A stretch of 64,000 bases of DNA, from the NCBI RefSeq assembly GCF_946151075.1, contig NZ_CAMGZB010000001.1:186001-250000 (forward strand). Direction: 5' to 3'. The DNA is from Neobacillus sp. Marseille-Q6967. Lineage in GTDB: Bacteria > Bacillota > Bacilli > Bacillales > Cytobacillaceae. Shown in pieces: positions 16,186 through 25,055 of this stretch (position 1 is its first letter; the number at the start of each line of letters is the position of its first letter). The position numbers were made by a program, and so were the translations under genes. The notes under the pieces are model-generated. The model ran no database searches and was not told the origin of the DNA. It worked only from the letters and a program-made list of their open reading frames with translations.

Positions 16186-17187
16186 TTATTTTTGTTTATA
16201 GTACGTAATGGCCAGTGCAAATGCTAAGACTGTCCCTTTTACGATATCCATTGCATAGTAAGGAACGGACATCATGACCAGGCCGTTTGCTAAAATTCCA
16301 ATCAGTACAGCACCGACAAAGGTTCCGAAGGCATTCGGCTTACCGGCACCGAGAACGGAGAATCCGATAAATGCTGCTGCAACAGAATCCATCAAATATG
16401 GAGCGCCCGAATTGATTTCAGAAGTCATAACCCGAGATGCTAAGACAATCCCGCCAATCGCCGCAAAAAGTGCGGAAAGCAGATAGGCTGCCACTTTGTA
16501 TTTATTAACCGGAATTCCAGAAAGTCTTGCGGCTTCCTTATTTCCTCCGATCACATACATGTATCTTCCGTGTTTCGTATACGTTAAAAAGATATGAACG
16601 ACTACTACCACAACCACCATGATGAGAATAATCCACGGTACCTGACCAATTTTTGCAAAGAATGGACTAATCAGACCCTCTGCCATCGTTCCATCAGGCA
16701 TTACCATGTTTTGTGAAACTGTTGCTCCCTTTGTATACGTTAAGGCAGTACCCTGAATAACAAACATCGTCGCCAACGTCAAAAGCATATCTGGAATCCG
16801 CATTTTTACAATCATAATCGAATTCAAGATACCTACAATTAAAGCCGCTGCGATGGCTGAAATAATCGCTACAAAGGCATTTTGCGAAAACCAAACAAAC
16901 ATCGAAATAACAATCGCATTAGATAGAGATGCTACTGATCCGACAGAGAGATCAAATCCATCAACCGTTAACGAAATGGTAATCCCGATGGCAATGATGG
17001 TTACAATGGAAATCGAACGCAATATATTGACGATATTATTCCCTTGGATAAAAGATGGATTGGCTAATGAAAAAATAATAATAAGTGCAACGATCGTAAT
17101 GATGGTTCCATATTTATAAAAAAATTGAAAAAGATCGAATGACTTTTTTGCCGGGGTCTGTTTCTTTGCTGTTAAGTTTGCCTCCAT
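16186..17187 (-). CDS. Ribose-type ABC permease (RbsC family), SAM-riboswitch operon
   Basis: A 333-residue permease of the BPD_transp_2 (RbsC/XylH) type. It has about ten helices, the segment TVDGFDLSVGSVASLSNA after TM2 and the conserved ARLSGIPVNKYK cytoplasmic loop. Its start lies one base after the ATPase stop, so it is translationally linked. It is the last gene of the binding protein-ATPase-permease operon controlled by the SAM riboswitch at 20145-20301. The family moves pentoses and related compounds; the riboswitch suggests a sulfur-containing ribose such as methylthioribose, which is inference. Confidence 0.82.
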   Translation of the reverse strand: MEANLTAKKQTPAKKSFDLFQFFYKYGTIITIVALIIIFSLANPSFIQGNNIVNILRSISIVTIIAIGITISLTVDGFDLSVGSVASLSNAIVISMFVWFSQNAFVAIISAIAAALIVGILNSIMIVKMRIPDMLLTLATMFVIQGTALTYTKGATVSQNMVMPDGTMAEGLISPFFAKIGQVPWIILIMVVVVVVVHIFLTYTKHGRYMYVIGGNKEAARLSGIPVNKYKVAAYLLSALFAAIGGIVLASRVMTSEINSGAPYLMDSVAAAFIGFSVLGAGKPNAFGTFVGAVLIGILANGLVMMSVPYYAMDIVKGTVLAFALAITYYKQK

Positions 17188-17188
17188 T

Positions 17189-18691
17189 TTACCTTCCCCC
17201 TGTTGAATAGAATAATAGTTCTTCTTCGTTTGTTTGGTTTGTTTCTAGTTCCTTTACTGACTTGCCGTCATAAAGAACGTAAACCCTGTTAGTAATCCCC
17301 ATTATCTCGGAAAGTTCAGAAGAAGCATATATAATTGCCTTACCACGGCTTGCCAACTCGGCGATAAGATTAAAAATATCCTTTTTTGCGCCAACGTCTA
17401 CTCCCTTTGTCGGCTCATCAAAAATATAGACATCCGCCTCGGCTACCAGCCATTTTCCAATCGCAACCTTCTGCTGGTTGCCCCCCGATAGATTTTGAAC
17501 CTTCGTTTCTTCCGATGGCGTCTTTATACCTAAACGGCTGATTAATTCTTTAGCTACTGACTTTTCCTTCTTCCGATCTAGGAAACTTAATCTTTTTGAA
17601 AATCGTCCTAAATTCGCCGCCGTTAGATTGGATTCTACTGATTCAAATACAAGAATCCCTTCTTTTCGGCGCTCTTCAGGTACCAAGGCAAATCCGTTCT
17701 TAACGGCTTCATAAGGGTTTTTAACACTAATCGTTTTTCCGTTAACAATGACTTCTCCGGCCGTTAGTTTCCCTTCAGCCCCGAACAAGGCTTTACAGAA
17801 CTCAGTCTTACCGGCTCCTACCAGCCCGGCAATTCCCACAATCTCACCGGCTCTAACTTCCATGCTGAAATTCTTAATTTTGTCTCTATCTGTAAGTCCC
17901 TTTACTTCAAGGACTGTATTTCCACTAGTTATCGTTTTTTCAGGAAACTGTTCTCCAAGTTTTTGACCGAGCATATGCTCCACTACTTTGTTTTGAGTGG
18001 TATCCGAAATCCGCTGCTTCTCAACCACTTCACCGTTTCTCATAATGGTAATCTCATCGCAGATTTCAAAAATCTCCGGCAGGCGGTGTGAGATGAAAAT
18101 AATCCCCACGTTTCGCTTTTTTAAATCTCGTATTATGCGAAAAAGTTCATTTGTTTCTGTGTGACTTAAAGGTGCTGTCGGCTCATCGAGAATCAGAAAT
18201 TTACATTCCTTCGACACAGCTCTAGCGATTAAGACCATTTGCTTTTCAGCCAGTGTTAATTCACTTACTAGTTTTTTCGTATTAAGCGTCAAATTCATTT
18301 CGGAAAGAATGGTTGCCGCTTTTACATGCACATTTTTCCAATTGACCCATTGCTTTTTTCCCATGTTATGTACTGTGTCCATTAACATGATGTTTTCTGC
18401 TACCGTTAAATATGGAATCAGAGCTGTGTCCACTTCCTGATAAACGATTTGAATTCCTGCATCCATTGCATTTTTGGGAGAACGGATGGAGAGAGAATTC
18501 CCATCCATTGAAATCTGACCGGTATAATGGTCATAAGCACCTGATAGGACCTTCATTAGTGTTGATTTTCCAGCGCCATTGGCTCCAATAAGAGCATGGG
18601 TTTTACCGGTTTCAACCAAAAAATCCACTCCATTTAATGCTTTTACTCCAGGAAATTCAATCGAAACGTTTTTCATTTCTAAAGTGGTCAT
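17189..18691 (-). CDS. Ribose-type ABC ATPase (RbsA family, two ABC cassettes), SAM-riboswitch operon
   Basis: A 500-residue protein with two fused ATP-binding cassettes. The first has Walker A GANGAGKST and a degenerate signature (SELTLAEKQMVLIARA). The second has GLVGAGKTE in place of Walker A and the signature LSGGNQQKVAIGKWL, with Walker B DVYIFDEPT. That asymmetric layout is standard for RbsA/MglA. It energises the sugar importer formed with the flanking permease and binding protein. A hairpin (18717-18751) separates it from the upstream binding-protein gene. Confidence 0.87.
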   Translation of the reverse strand: MTTLEMKNVSIEFPGVKALNGVDFLVETGKTHALIGANGAGKSTLMKVLSGAYDHYTGQISMDGNSLSIRSPKNAMDAGIQIVYQEVDTALIPYLTVAENIMLMDTVHNMGKKQWVNWKNVHVKAATILSEMNLTLNTKKLVSELTLAEKQMVLIARAVSKECKFLILDEPTAPLSHTETNELFRIIRDLKKRNVGIIFISHRLPEIFEICDEITIMRNGEVVEKQRISDTTQNKVVEHMLGQKLGEQFPEKTITSGNTVLEVKGLTDRDKIKNFSMEVRAGEIVGIAGLVGAGKTEFCKALFGAEGKLTAGEVIVNGKTISVKNPYEAVKNGFALVPEERRKEGILVFESVESNLTAANLGRFSKRLSFLDRKKEKSVAKELISRLGIKTPSEETKVQNLSGGNQQKVAIGKWLVAEADVYIFDEPTKGVDVGAKKDIFNLIAELASRGKAIIYASSELSEIMGITNRVYVLYDGKSVKELETNQTNEEELLFYSTGGR

Positions 18692-18716
18692 GATGTCACC
18701 ATCCTTTTTTCAAAGA

Positions 18717-18751
18717 AACACTCTCTTAATCTTATGAAAAAGAGAGTGTTT
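18717..18751 (-). terminator. Attenuating hairpin between binding-protein and ATPase genes
   Basis: AAACACTCTCTT / AAGAGAGTGTTT (12 bp, 11-base loop) followed on the minus strand by TCTTTGAAAAAAGG. It lies inside the operon and is probably a partial terminator giving more binding protein than ATPase. Confidence 0.6.
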
Positions 18752-18764
18752 ATCTATAAATCCC

Positions 18765-19877
18765 TTATTTCTTATAATGTTCCTTTAGTGTCTTCATCCA
18801 TTCTTCTTCAAATTCTGAAGATTGGCCCCAGCCTTCAATGATGTCAGCTAGATTTACCATATTCACAGGTTCTTTTGATTTTTGTAGGTCATCCTGTGTA
18901 ATTAGTGATGCTTCCAAATCATAGGTTTGCGGTGTTTCTTCACCTGCTAGTTTCTTTGCTAGTAATCTCATATTCACTGCACCGATAAGCTTAGGGTCTA
19001 CAGCGGCTGTATATCTCCAAGCACTGCCATCTCGCTGGATTTCCTGTAGGTCAGCATTGGATACATCGATTCCGTAGATTTTTACTTCTTCTCTGCCCGC
19101 TTCTTTCAACGCACGCGCTGCACCGATTGCAAAAGCATCCCATGTTGCAAAGATTGCATCAAGTTCACCCTTAGGGTATTTATTCAACATTGCAGCTACG
19201 GCATTTTGCGTTTGAACACTCGTATCTGCTGAAGCAACACCAAAACGATCCACTTCTTTAATTCCAGGATTCTTAGCTAAAACATCTTCGTATACTTTAT
19301 TACGTCTAACCATTGGAGGGAATCCATCCACCCAGAGGTAAGCAATATTCGCTTCCCCTTTTGTTTCCTTAACTAATTGATCTAGTGAGAGAGTTGCCAG
19401 TGCCTCATCATCTTGTGATGTAAGAGTAACACCGTCAACACTAGTTAAATTTGCATTCGAGTCAAATGCGACAACACTTTTTCCTGCCTCAACAATTTTC
19501 TTTACATCATTCACGGTCGCATCATCATCACCGTGGGAAATGATAAATCCATCATAATCTTGGTTTAACGCCTGGTTAATCGCATCATGAAACTTTGCTG
19601 TATCACCATTTGCTGTAAATACATCTACTTGGAAGCCTAATGCTTCACCTTCTTGTTTAGCCCCCGCTAAGAATTGGGCTGTGTGATCATCCCCGCCGAT
19701 TTTACGAATCACTTTAATTTTAGGCTGATCTCCATTGGCGAAACGTTCAGGTACACCTTCGATTGGTGTGTTTGATCCGGCTGTTTCCTTAGTTTGTCCT
19801 CCTGATGCACAGCCAGTTAGTAAAAGTGTTGCTGCGATGGCTGATACAAATTTACTTCTTAAAAAGTTCCTCTTCAT
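18765..19877 (-). CDS. Ribose-type periplasmic-binding lipoprotein (RbsB family), SAM-riboswitch operon
   Basis: A 370-residue Peripla_BP_4 lipoprotein with a signal peptide ending in LLTGC. The core has the RbsB features AGAKQEGEALGFQVDVFTANGD and DGFIISHGDDD near the first lobe and IFATWDAFAIGAARALKEAG in the second. ATG at 19877 follows GGGGAG by 9 bases. It is the first gene behind a SAM riboswitch, which ties uptake to methionine or SAM shortage. The ligand is probably a methionine-salvage sugar such as methylthioribose, or another SAM-derived nucleoside. That is an inference from regulation, since family alone would say ribose-like sugar. Confidence 0.82.
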   Translation of the reverse strand: MKRNFLRSKFVSAIAATLLLTGCASGGQTKETAGSNTPIEGVPERFANGDQPKIKVIRKIGGDDHTAQFLAGAKQEGEALGFQVDVFTANGDTAKFHDAINQALNQDYDGFIISHGDDDATVNDVKKIVEAGKSVVAFDSNANLTSVDGVTLTSQDDEALATLSLDQLVKETKGEANIAYLWVDGFPPMVRRNKVYEDVLAKNPGIKEVDRFGVASADTSVQTQNAVAAMLNKYPKGELDAIFATWDAFAIGAARALKEAGREEVKIYGIDVSNADLQEIQRDGSAWRYTAAVDPKLIGAVNMRLLAKKLAGEETPQTYDLEASLITQDDLQKSKEPVNMVNLADIIEGWGQSSEFEEEWMKTLKEHYKK

Positions 19878-19946
19878 GTTTTCTGCTCCCCTTTTTGTTT
19901 TCTAGGCTTTCCTACCAACGTTGCTCTTAGGAGAGAGATTTTAAAA

Positions 19947-20137
19947 TTTGGCTGTGATTAAAAGTCATTATTGATTTTGTAACCATGTTGATTGGAGCGG
20001 AAGGCGCGAGACTCCTGCGGGAGTACGGCGCAGGGGAGACCCCACAGGCGCTCAAGCGCCGAGGAGGCTCCCCGGACCGCCCGCGGAAAGCGAAGCGCCT
20101 GGAGCGCAAATCAACAACCATGTTTAACACAGCCAAA
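19947..20137. repeat. GC-rich inverted-repeat element (dispersed Bacillaceae type)
   Basis: Nested inverted repeats with outer arms TTTGGCTGTG (19947-19956) and CACAGCCAAA (20128-20137) and inner arms GTTGATT (19987-19993) and AATCAAC (20109-20115). Between the inner arms lies a much more GC-rich core with several hairpins (GAGACTCCTGCGGGAGT, CGCTCAAGCGCCGAGGAGGC). AACCATGTT occurs on both sides of the inner element (19981-19989 and 20116-20124), like a target duplication. I recognise the core as a repeat common in intergenic regions of many Bacillus genomes. It has no transposase. It sits between the SAM riboswitch terminator and the gene the switch controls. Confidence 0.75.
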
Positions 20138-20144
20138 ATATAAA

Positions 20145-20169
20145 AAACCTCTCCAGAAAAGAGAGGTTT
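20145..20169 (-). terminator. Regulated terminator of the SAM riboswitch
   Basis: On the minus strand AAACCTCTC / GAGAGGTTT with a 7-base loop followed by TTTTTAT. It directly follows the S-box aptamer and is the expression platform of the switch. Confidence 0.8.
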
Positions 20170-20193
20170 CATCACAAAATAAGGACTACTCCT

Positions 20194-20301
20194 CTCTTAT
20201 CTCTCAAAACAATTACTTGTTTTGCAGGATTTAGCACCAATTCCAAACGGAACGGTTGCTGGGCGTCATCGGGCCAGTCCCTCTGCCACTCTTGATAAGA
20301 G
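20194..20301 (-). promoter_or_regulatory. SAM-I (S-box) riboswitch aptamer
   Basis: Minus strand 5' to 3': P1 CTCTTATCAAGAG (20301-20289), then GGCAGAGGGACTGGCCCGATGA, CAGCAACC and GGTGCTAAATCC, and the closing strand GATAAGAG (20201-20194). These are the hallmark conserved blocks of the S-box. With SAM bound the downstream terminator (20145-20169) forms and the ABC transporter operon is switched off. The distance to the first codon is lengthened by a repeat element at 19947-20137. Confidence 0.92.
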
Positions 20302-20339
20302 AACGTGTTATTCATTTACTTGTTAAAAGTGTTAAAACT

Positions 20340-20368
20340 AATTTAATCTCCTATTAACAATTTGTCAA
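20340..20368 (-). promoter_or_regulatory. Sigma-A promoter of the S-box operon
   Basis: On the minus strand TTGACA (20368-20363), a 17-base spacer and TAAATT (20345-20340), about 40 bases before the riboswitch P1 stem. Confidence 0.7.
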
Positions 20369-20483
20369 TAGTGTTTTCTAAATATTTTTAATAGAGGCAT
20401 TTTTTCATCTGGATTTTATAAGAAATTTGAATCAAAATAAAATATAGCTCCTGGTTTATTTCCATACATTAGAAATTTCTGTA

Positions 20484-20492
20484 TGATATAAT
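20484..20492 (+). promoter_or_regulatory. Extended -10 promoter of the MFS gene
   Basis: TGATATAAT, an extended -10 (TGn plus TATAAT), 43 bases before the ATG at 20535. The -35 region is poor, which an extended -10 can tolerate. Confidence 0.55.
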
Positions 20493-20534
20493 TTAGGGAA
20501 ACGAAATACTTTTATAGAAAGAAGTGTGACTTAC

Positions 20535-21749
20535 ATGACGAGGTCAGAGATTGCCAAACGGAATATCGTGATCATGTGGTTTTCTAACTTCTTTATTGCG
20601 GGAAGTATGACGATGGTTCTGCCGTTTATTTCGTTGTACATAGAGACTTTCGGGGAGTTTTCGGAAAAATATGTCCAGCACTGGTCAGGGATCACATTTG
20701 CCGTAACGTTTGTTTCGGCGTTCATCTTCTCTCCCATTTGGGGCAGAATTGGTGACAGGATTGGCCGCAAAAAAATCCTTATTATCTGCGGAATTGGGAT
20801 GGGGATATCGATTTTCCTTATGGGGTTTGTTCAATCTGTCTGGCAGCTTTTTTTACTGCGATTCTTGATGGGGTTTTTCACCGGATTTATTCCCATGTCA
20901 CAGGCTTTTATTTCTACGCAGACACCGAAAGAAATTGCAGGCCGTGTCCTGGGTACACTTCAAACCGGCAGTATTACCGGTTCCTTAATGGGACCAATGC
21001 TTGGCGGAATTTTAGCTGATTCCCTTGGTTACTCGCTGACCTTCAAGTGGACCTCCATTGCTATTATAATTTCAGGACTCCTAGTCTTTGCTACAAAGGA
21101 ATATGTAATCGAATCGAAAAAGGGAACGAAATCGCACTATTCGAGTAAGGAAGTCTTAGTCCATATCCTTAAAAACCCCGTTATGCTAACGGTTTTGCTT
21201 ATTTCTTCACTTGTCCAAATCGCCCACTTTAGCATTCAACCGATTCTCTCTTTATTTGTTAGTGAATTACATGGTGAAACGAATATTGCCTTTTATTCTG
21301 GGATGGCTTTTTCAGCAGCGGGCTTAGGGAATCTTTTAATGTCGCGAAATTGGGGCAAAATTGCCGATAAACATGGTTACATTAAGATTCTGGTTATTCT
21401 GCTCTTTGTATCGGGAATCATCTATCTTCCTGGTGCTGCGGTTACGGACTTTTGGCAGCTGCTTATCATCCGTTTTCTTCTAGGGGTCGTAATTGGCGGA
21501 ATTATTCCAGTTCGGATTGCTTACATCCGGCAAGAAGCACCAATTGCGATGCAGGGTGAAGTCCTCGGCTACAACACAAGTTTTCGATTCTTGGGGAATA
21601 TTATAGGACCGATGTTAGGCGGCTTCATTGCCGGTTACTCTGGCTTTTCAGCCGTATTCTTCAGCACCTCTGCACTCCTCATCATAAGCGGAATCATCCT
21701 ATTTGTTGCCATGCAGCGCCACCCAAAACTAGTGAAACATACAGCTTAA
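20535..21749 (+). CDS. MFS multidrug-type efflux transporter (DHA1-like)
   Basis: A 404-residue, twelve-helix major facilitator. The motif A loop GRIGDRIGRKKILI lies between helices 2 and 3, and GIIPVRIAYIRQEAP lies in the second half. It resembles Bacillus drug:proton antiporters; the substrate cannot be inferred. ATG at 20535 is preferred over GTG at 20526 because AAGAAG at 20519-20524 is badly placed for the GTG. It is monocistronic, with an extended -10 promoter and a bidirectional terminator shared with yfkAB. Confidence 0.82.
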   Translation: MTRSEIAKRNIVIMWFSNFFIAGSMTMVLPFISLYIETFGEFSEKYVQHWSGITFAVTFVSAFIFSPIWGRIGDRIGRKKILIICGIGMGISIFLMGFVQSVWQLFLLRFLMGFFTGFIPMSQAFISTQTPKEIAGRVLGTLQTGSITGSLMGPMLGGILADSLGYSLTFKWTSIAIIISGLLVFATKEYVIESKKGTKSHYSSKEVLVHILKNPVMLTVLLISSLVQIAHFSIQPILSLFVSELHGETNIAFYSGMAFSAAGLGNLLMSRNWGKIADKHGYIKILVILLFVSGIIYLPGAAVTDFWQLLIIRFLLGVVIGGIIPVRIAYIRQEAPIAMQGEVLGYNTSFRFLGNIIGPMLGGFIAGYSGFSAVFFSTSALLIISGIILFVAMQRHPKLVKHTA

Positions 21750-21754
21750 AATAA

Positions 21755-21778
21755 AAAAGCAGGGAGGCCCCTGCTTTT
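21755..21778. terminator. Bidirectional terminator between the MFS gene and yfkAB
   Basis: AAAAGCAGGG / CCCTGCTTTT with a 4-base loop. It is A-rich on the left and T-rich on the right and lies between two convergent stop codons; the yfkAB stop is inside the right arm. Confidence 0.8.
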
Positions 21779-22895
21779 ATTTTACAATATTGTTTTTCCG
21801 TGTTAAAAAGTCTATGTCTTGATAATAACTGTTTTTAACCAAAATATTTGGTCCAAGACACGAAACTTCCGGGCAGTGACAGCTCAATTGCTTTGATATT
21901 TCCGACGCCTGCCAAGTTTGATAAGCATCTTCAAGCTTTGTTGTTTGAATATTACCAAGCGGAGGCGTATCACCAAAATCAGTCACAATGATATCACCGT
22001 TAAAAATATTTACATTTAAGCGGGATCGCCCATCCGGATCATTTCGGACGGTAACGTTTTTGCTTTGATACAGCCTCTTCAACAGCTCTAAATCTTCTGG
22101 TTTGCTGCTGCACGCATAGAAAGGCAAGGTTCCAAACAGCATCCAAACATTTTCATCTCTGACCTCAAGCAAATGATGGATGGCTTCTCTAATTTCCTCG
22201 AGAGTCAACGTTTCAAGATTGCTGGCGAAATCACTTGGATACATTGGATGTACCTCATGACGCTGGCACTTCATTTCATCGACAATCTGACGATGGATTT
22301 TTTCCAAATGCGGCAGAGTGCGTTTATTCAGCATCGTTTCGGCTGATACCGTCACGCCTGCTTTTACAAGCTCCCTGCTGTTTTCTATCATTCTATTAAA
22401 ATATTTTTCCCTTTGCTGGTAGTCTGGCTTTCGTTCCATTCTTGCAAAACCAGCTTCCACAAAATCATCAACAGTTCCCCAATTGTGTGAAATATGTAAG
22501 ACGTCTAAATACGGAATAATTTTCTCATAACGCGCCAGATCTAGCGTTAAATTGGAATTAATCTGCGTCCGTACTCCCCGCTCATGGGCATATTTTAAAA
22601 TCGGAACCACATAGTCATTAACGGAATTGAGTGACAGCATTGGTTCCCCGCCTGTAATGCTCAAAGAACGAAGGGTTGGGATTTCTTCTAATCTAGTCAA
22701 TAGTAAATGAAGGGGAAGAGCCTTGGGGTCTTTGGTTTGCAAAGTATATCCTACGGCACAATGCTCGCAGCGCATATTACACAAGGTTGTTGTCGTAAAT
22801 TCAATATTGGTTAGGTGCGGCTTTCCGTATTCTTTTATATCCAAGTAGGCTTCCCAAGGATCATAATCGGGGGTAATTTTTCTTAGTGAAAGCAT
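21777..22895 (-). CDS. yfkAB: Radical SAM protein YfkAB
   Basis: A 372-residue radical-SAM protein. The [4Fe-4S] motif CNMRCEHC uses Cys39, Cys43 and Cys46. The SAM-binding GGE motif is SITGGEPML. A second C-terminal cysteine group, CHCPEVSC, probably binds an auxiliary cluster. Layout and sequence match Bacillus YfkAB, known as a radical SAM/CxCxxxxxC protein of unknown reaction. It is adjacent to a germination operon, near which B. subtilis also carries its yfk germination genes. The gene is intact here as one reading frame. Confidence 0.85.
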   Translation of the reverse strand: MLSLRKITPDYDPWEAYLDIKEYGKPHLTNIEFTTTTLCNMRCEHCAVGYTLQTKDPKALPLHLLLTRLEEIPTLRSLSITGGEPMLSLNSVNDYVVPILKYAHERGVRTQINSNLTLDLARYEKIIPYLDVLHISHNWGTVDDFVEAGFARMERKPDYQQREKYFNRMIENSRELVKAGVTVSAETMLNKRTLPHLEKIHRQIVDEMKCQRHEVHPMYPSDFASNLETLTLEEIREAIHHLLEVRDENVWMLFGTLPFYACSSKPEDLELLKRLYQSKNVTVRNDPDGRSRLNVNIFNGDIIVTDFGDTPPLGNIQTTKLEDAYQTWQASEISKQLSCHCPEVSCLGPNILVKNSYYQDIDFLTRKNNIVK

Positions 22896-23035
22896 AACAT
22901 TCTCCTTAAAACATAGTTATCAAACTATATTATTATAGCTGAAAGAATGGGACTTCTGTTAACTTTTACACTCTATTACAAAAACTATGTTGACTACCAA
23001 CAGGAATATGCATAAAGAGACTAAATGGATAACAA

Positions 23036-23278
23036 TTAAGTTTTAGCCTCTGGCTTCTTTTTGTGAATCGTTTTTTTTACCCTAGTGTACAGTGTTTTGA
23101 AGATATAGGTGAAAATTAAAAACATAAAAACCAAATATTCGGGAATTTCCATTACTCTAAAAGGGCTTATGGCGTTTCGTAATGAAGTTTTTAATTCAAA
23201 TCCCAGTAAAAGGTCAATACTAAACGATATGCTTATTAATATCCCTAACATTAAAATTGAAATGGCAATAATCTTCAT
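23036..23278 (-). CDS. Small membrane protein, 80 aa
   Basis: An unrecognised 80-residue protein with two hydrophobic segments (about 3-27 and 47-66) and a very basic C-terminus (RVKKTIHKKKPEAKT). ATG at 23278 lies after AAGGAG, with rather wide spacing. It is divergent from the GerA-type operon with 130 bases between them. Small membrane proteins (GerD/YfkS-like in size) are often seen near germinant receptor operons, but no family can be assigned. Confidence 0.55.
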   Translation of the reverse strand: MKIIAISILMLGILISISFSIDLLLGFELKTSLRNAISPFRVMEIPEYLVFMFLIFTYIFKTLYTRVKKTIHKKKPEAKT

Positions 23279-23408
23279 TTCTTCACCACTCTCCTTATCC
23301 TATTTTTCCTGTTATTGTTTAAATTTTTACAGGAACATATTAGCAAATTATGAATAATCCACCTTTAACTGTGGAAAGTTACCAAAAAAAGCAAGGAGTG
23401 GTAAAGAA

Positions 23409-25055
23409 ATGTCTTTCTTTTCCTTGTCTAAAAAACGAAAAAAAGTTAAAAAAATAAAAGTTGGACAACAACCAGAAAAACAAAGTCCTAATAATAAAGA
23501 CACTTCGATACCTATTCATGGATCTTTACAAGATCATATCCATTTCATTAAAGAGAAAACCGGGAATAGCATCGATGTCATCATCCGGCAATTGCAGCTT
23601 GGAAAAGGAAAAGGGGTAAAAGTGGCTGTTATCTATGTAGAAGGTATTTCCGACAACAAGTCCATAAACGATTTTTTAATTAAATCCATTATGAAAAATC
23701 AACTCGCTTATGAGCAATCCATGAACCGACCTGCTATTGAAATCCTAACCGAAGAGTTAGTTGTACTGGGGGATGTCAAAGAAATCGCAGATTGGGACAT
23801 GCTGTTCTTATCTTTAATGTCTGGTGAAACCATTATCCTCGTAGACGGAGCCAATCGTGCTCTCATCGCAAGCACCAGGGGTGGGGAGCACCGCTCCATT
23901 GAAGAACCTGGCAGCCAGGTAACAGTGCGCGGTCCACGGGATGGATTTACAGAATCAATCCGTACTAATACTTCATTAATTCGGAGACGAATACAAAATC
24001 CAAATTTATGGCTGGAAAACATGAAAATTGGAACTGTTACGAAAACAGACGTTTCAATCATGTATATAAAAGGGATTGCAAAGGATGACATTGTAAAGGA
24101 AATCCGTGAACGATTACAAAGAATTGAAATTGACAGTATTCTAGAATCAGGATACATTGAACAGCTAATCGAAGACCAAATGATGACTACATTTCCAACT
24201 CTTTATCATACCGAAAGGCCGGATATGGTTGCTGGAAATCTTCTTGAGGGCAGGGTTGCCATCATTGTGAATGGGACCCCTTTTGTCTTGATTGCACCTG
24301 CTGTTTTTATTCAATTTTTCCAGTCGGTAGAAGATTATTATGGACGGGCAGATATTGCAACAGCCCTTCGTTTCTTAAGGATCTTAATTTTCTTTATTTC
24401 GATTATCGCTCCAGCTGCGTATATTGGAGGAACAACCTTTCATCAAGAAATGATACCAACCCAGCTGTTGATTGCCATTGCAGCCCAGCGGGAAGCGGTG
24501 CCATTTCCTGCACTCGTGGAGGCTCTCATCATGGAAGTTGCTTTTGAAATCCTTCGTGAAGCAGGGGTAAGGATGCCAAGAGCGGTTGGATCAGCAATCT
24601 CTATTGTCGGTGCCCTCGTTATTGGCCAGGCAGCCGTACAGGCCGGGATTGTATCGCCTGCTATGGTCATTATTGTTGCAATTACTGCGATTGCCAATTT
24701 CGCAACTCCTGCCTTTGCCATCGCTATTTCTGCGCGTCTTATTCGATTCGCATTTATGTTTGCAGCTGCAACTTTTGGTTTTTACGGAATAATATTGGGG
24801 GTTATAATTCTTGCTGTTCATTTATGCAGTCTTCGGTCTTTTGGCGTCCCCTATTTGACCCCTTTGGCCCCATTTACTCCTAGTAATGTTGGGGATTCTA
24901 TTGTTCGTTTTCCAATGTGGGCACAAAAACGACGGCCAAAATTTATTACGGGCGATAATAAGATACGAGTAGGAGATCAACAGAAACCAGAACCACCCGA
25001 AAATCGAGGGATGGTTAACACCACGATGAAAAAAGGTGGACAAGATGAATCGTAA
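23409..25055 (+). CDS. GerA-family germinant receptor A subunit
   Basis: A 548-residue spore germination protein of the GerAA/GerKA type. A soluble N-terminal domain (about 40-270) begins with IHFIKEKTGNSIDVIIRQL. About five membrane helices follow, including PAAYIGGTTFHQEMIPTQLL and the conserved AVQAGIVSPAMVIIVAITAIANFATP segment. A proline/charge-rich tail closes it. It works in the spore inner membrane with the B and C subunits to sense germinants and release ions. Its 3' end overlaps the C subunit gene, and the order A-C-B matches the yfkQ-R-T type locus of B. subtilis. AAGGAG lies 10 bases before ATG. Confidence 0.9.
   Translation: MSFFSLSKKRKKVKKIKVGQQPEKQSPNNKDTSIPIHGSLQDHIHFIKEKTGNSIDVIIRQLQLGKGKGVKVAVIYVEGISDNKSINDFLIKSIMKNQLAYEQSMNRPAIEILTEELVVLGDVKEIADWDMLFLSLMSGETIILVDGANRALIASTRGGEHRSIEEPGSQVTVRGPRDGFTESIRTNTSLIRRRIQNPNLWLENMKIGTVTKTDVSIMYIKGIAKDDIVKEIRERLQRIEIDSILESGYIEQLIEDQMMTTFPTLYHTERPDMVAGNLLEGRVAIIVNGTPFVLIAPAVFIQFFQSVEDYYGRADIATALRFLRILIFFISIIAPAAYIGGTTFHQEMIPTQLLIAIAAQREAVPFPALVEALIMEVAFEILREAGVRMPRAVGSAISIVGALVIGQAAVQAGIVSPAMVIIVAITAIANFATPAFAIAISARLIRFAFMFAAATFGFYGIILGVIILAVHLCSLRSFGVPYLTPLAPFTPSNVGDSIVRFPMWAQKRRPKFITGDNKIRVGDQQKPEPPENRGMVNTTMKKGGQDES

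Noticed and set aside
19927..20234. Open frames of about 80 codons on both strands
   Set aside because: Both lie in the GC-rich inverted-repeat element and the S-box; the frames follow from the base composition and have no binding site.
24443..24821. Antisense open frames over the GerA-type gene
   Set aside because: Shadow frames of a strongly coding region; low-complexity products and no binding sites.
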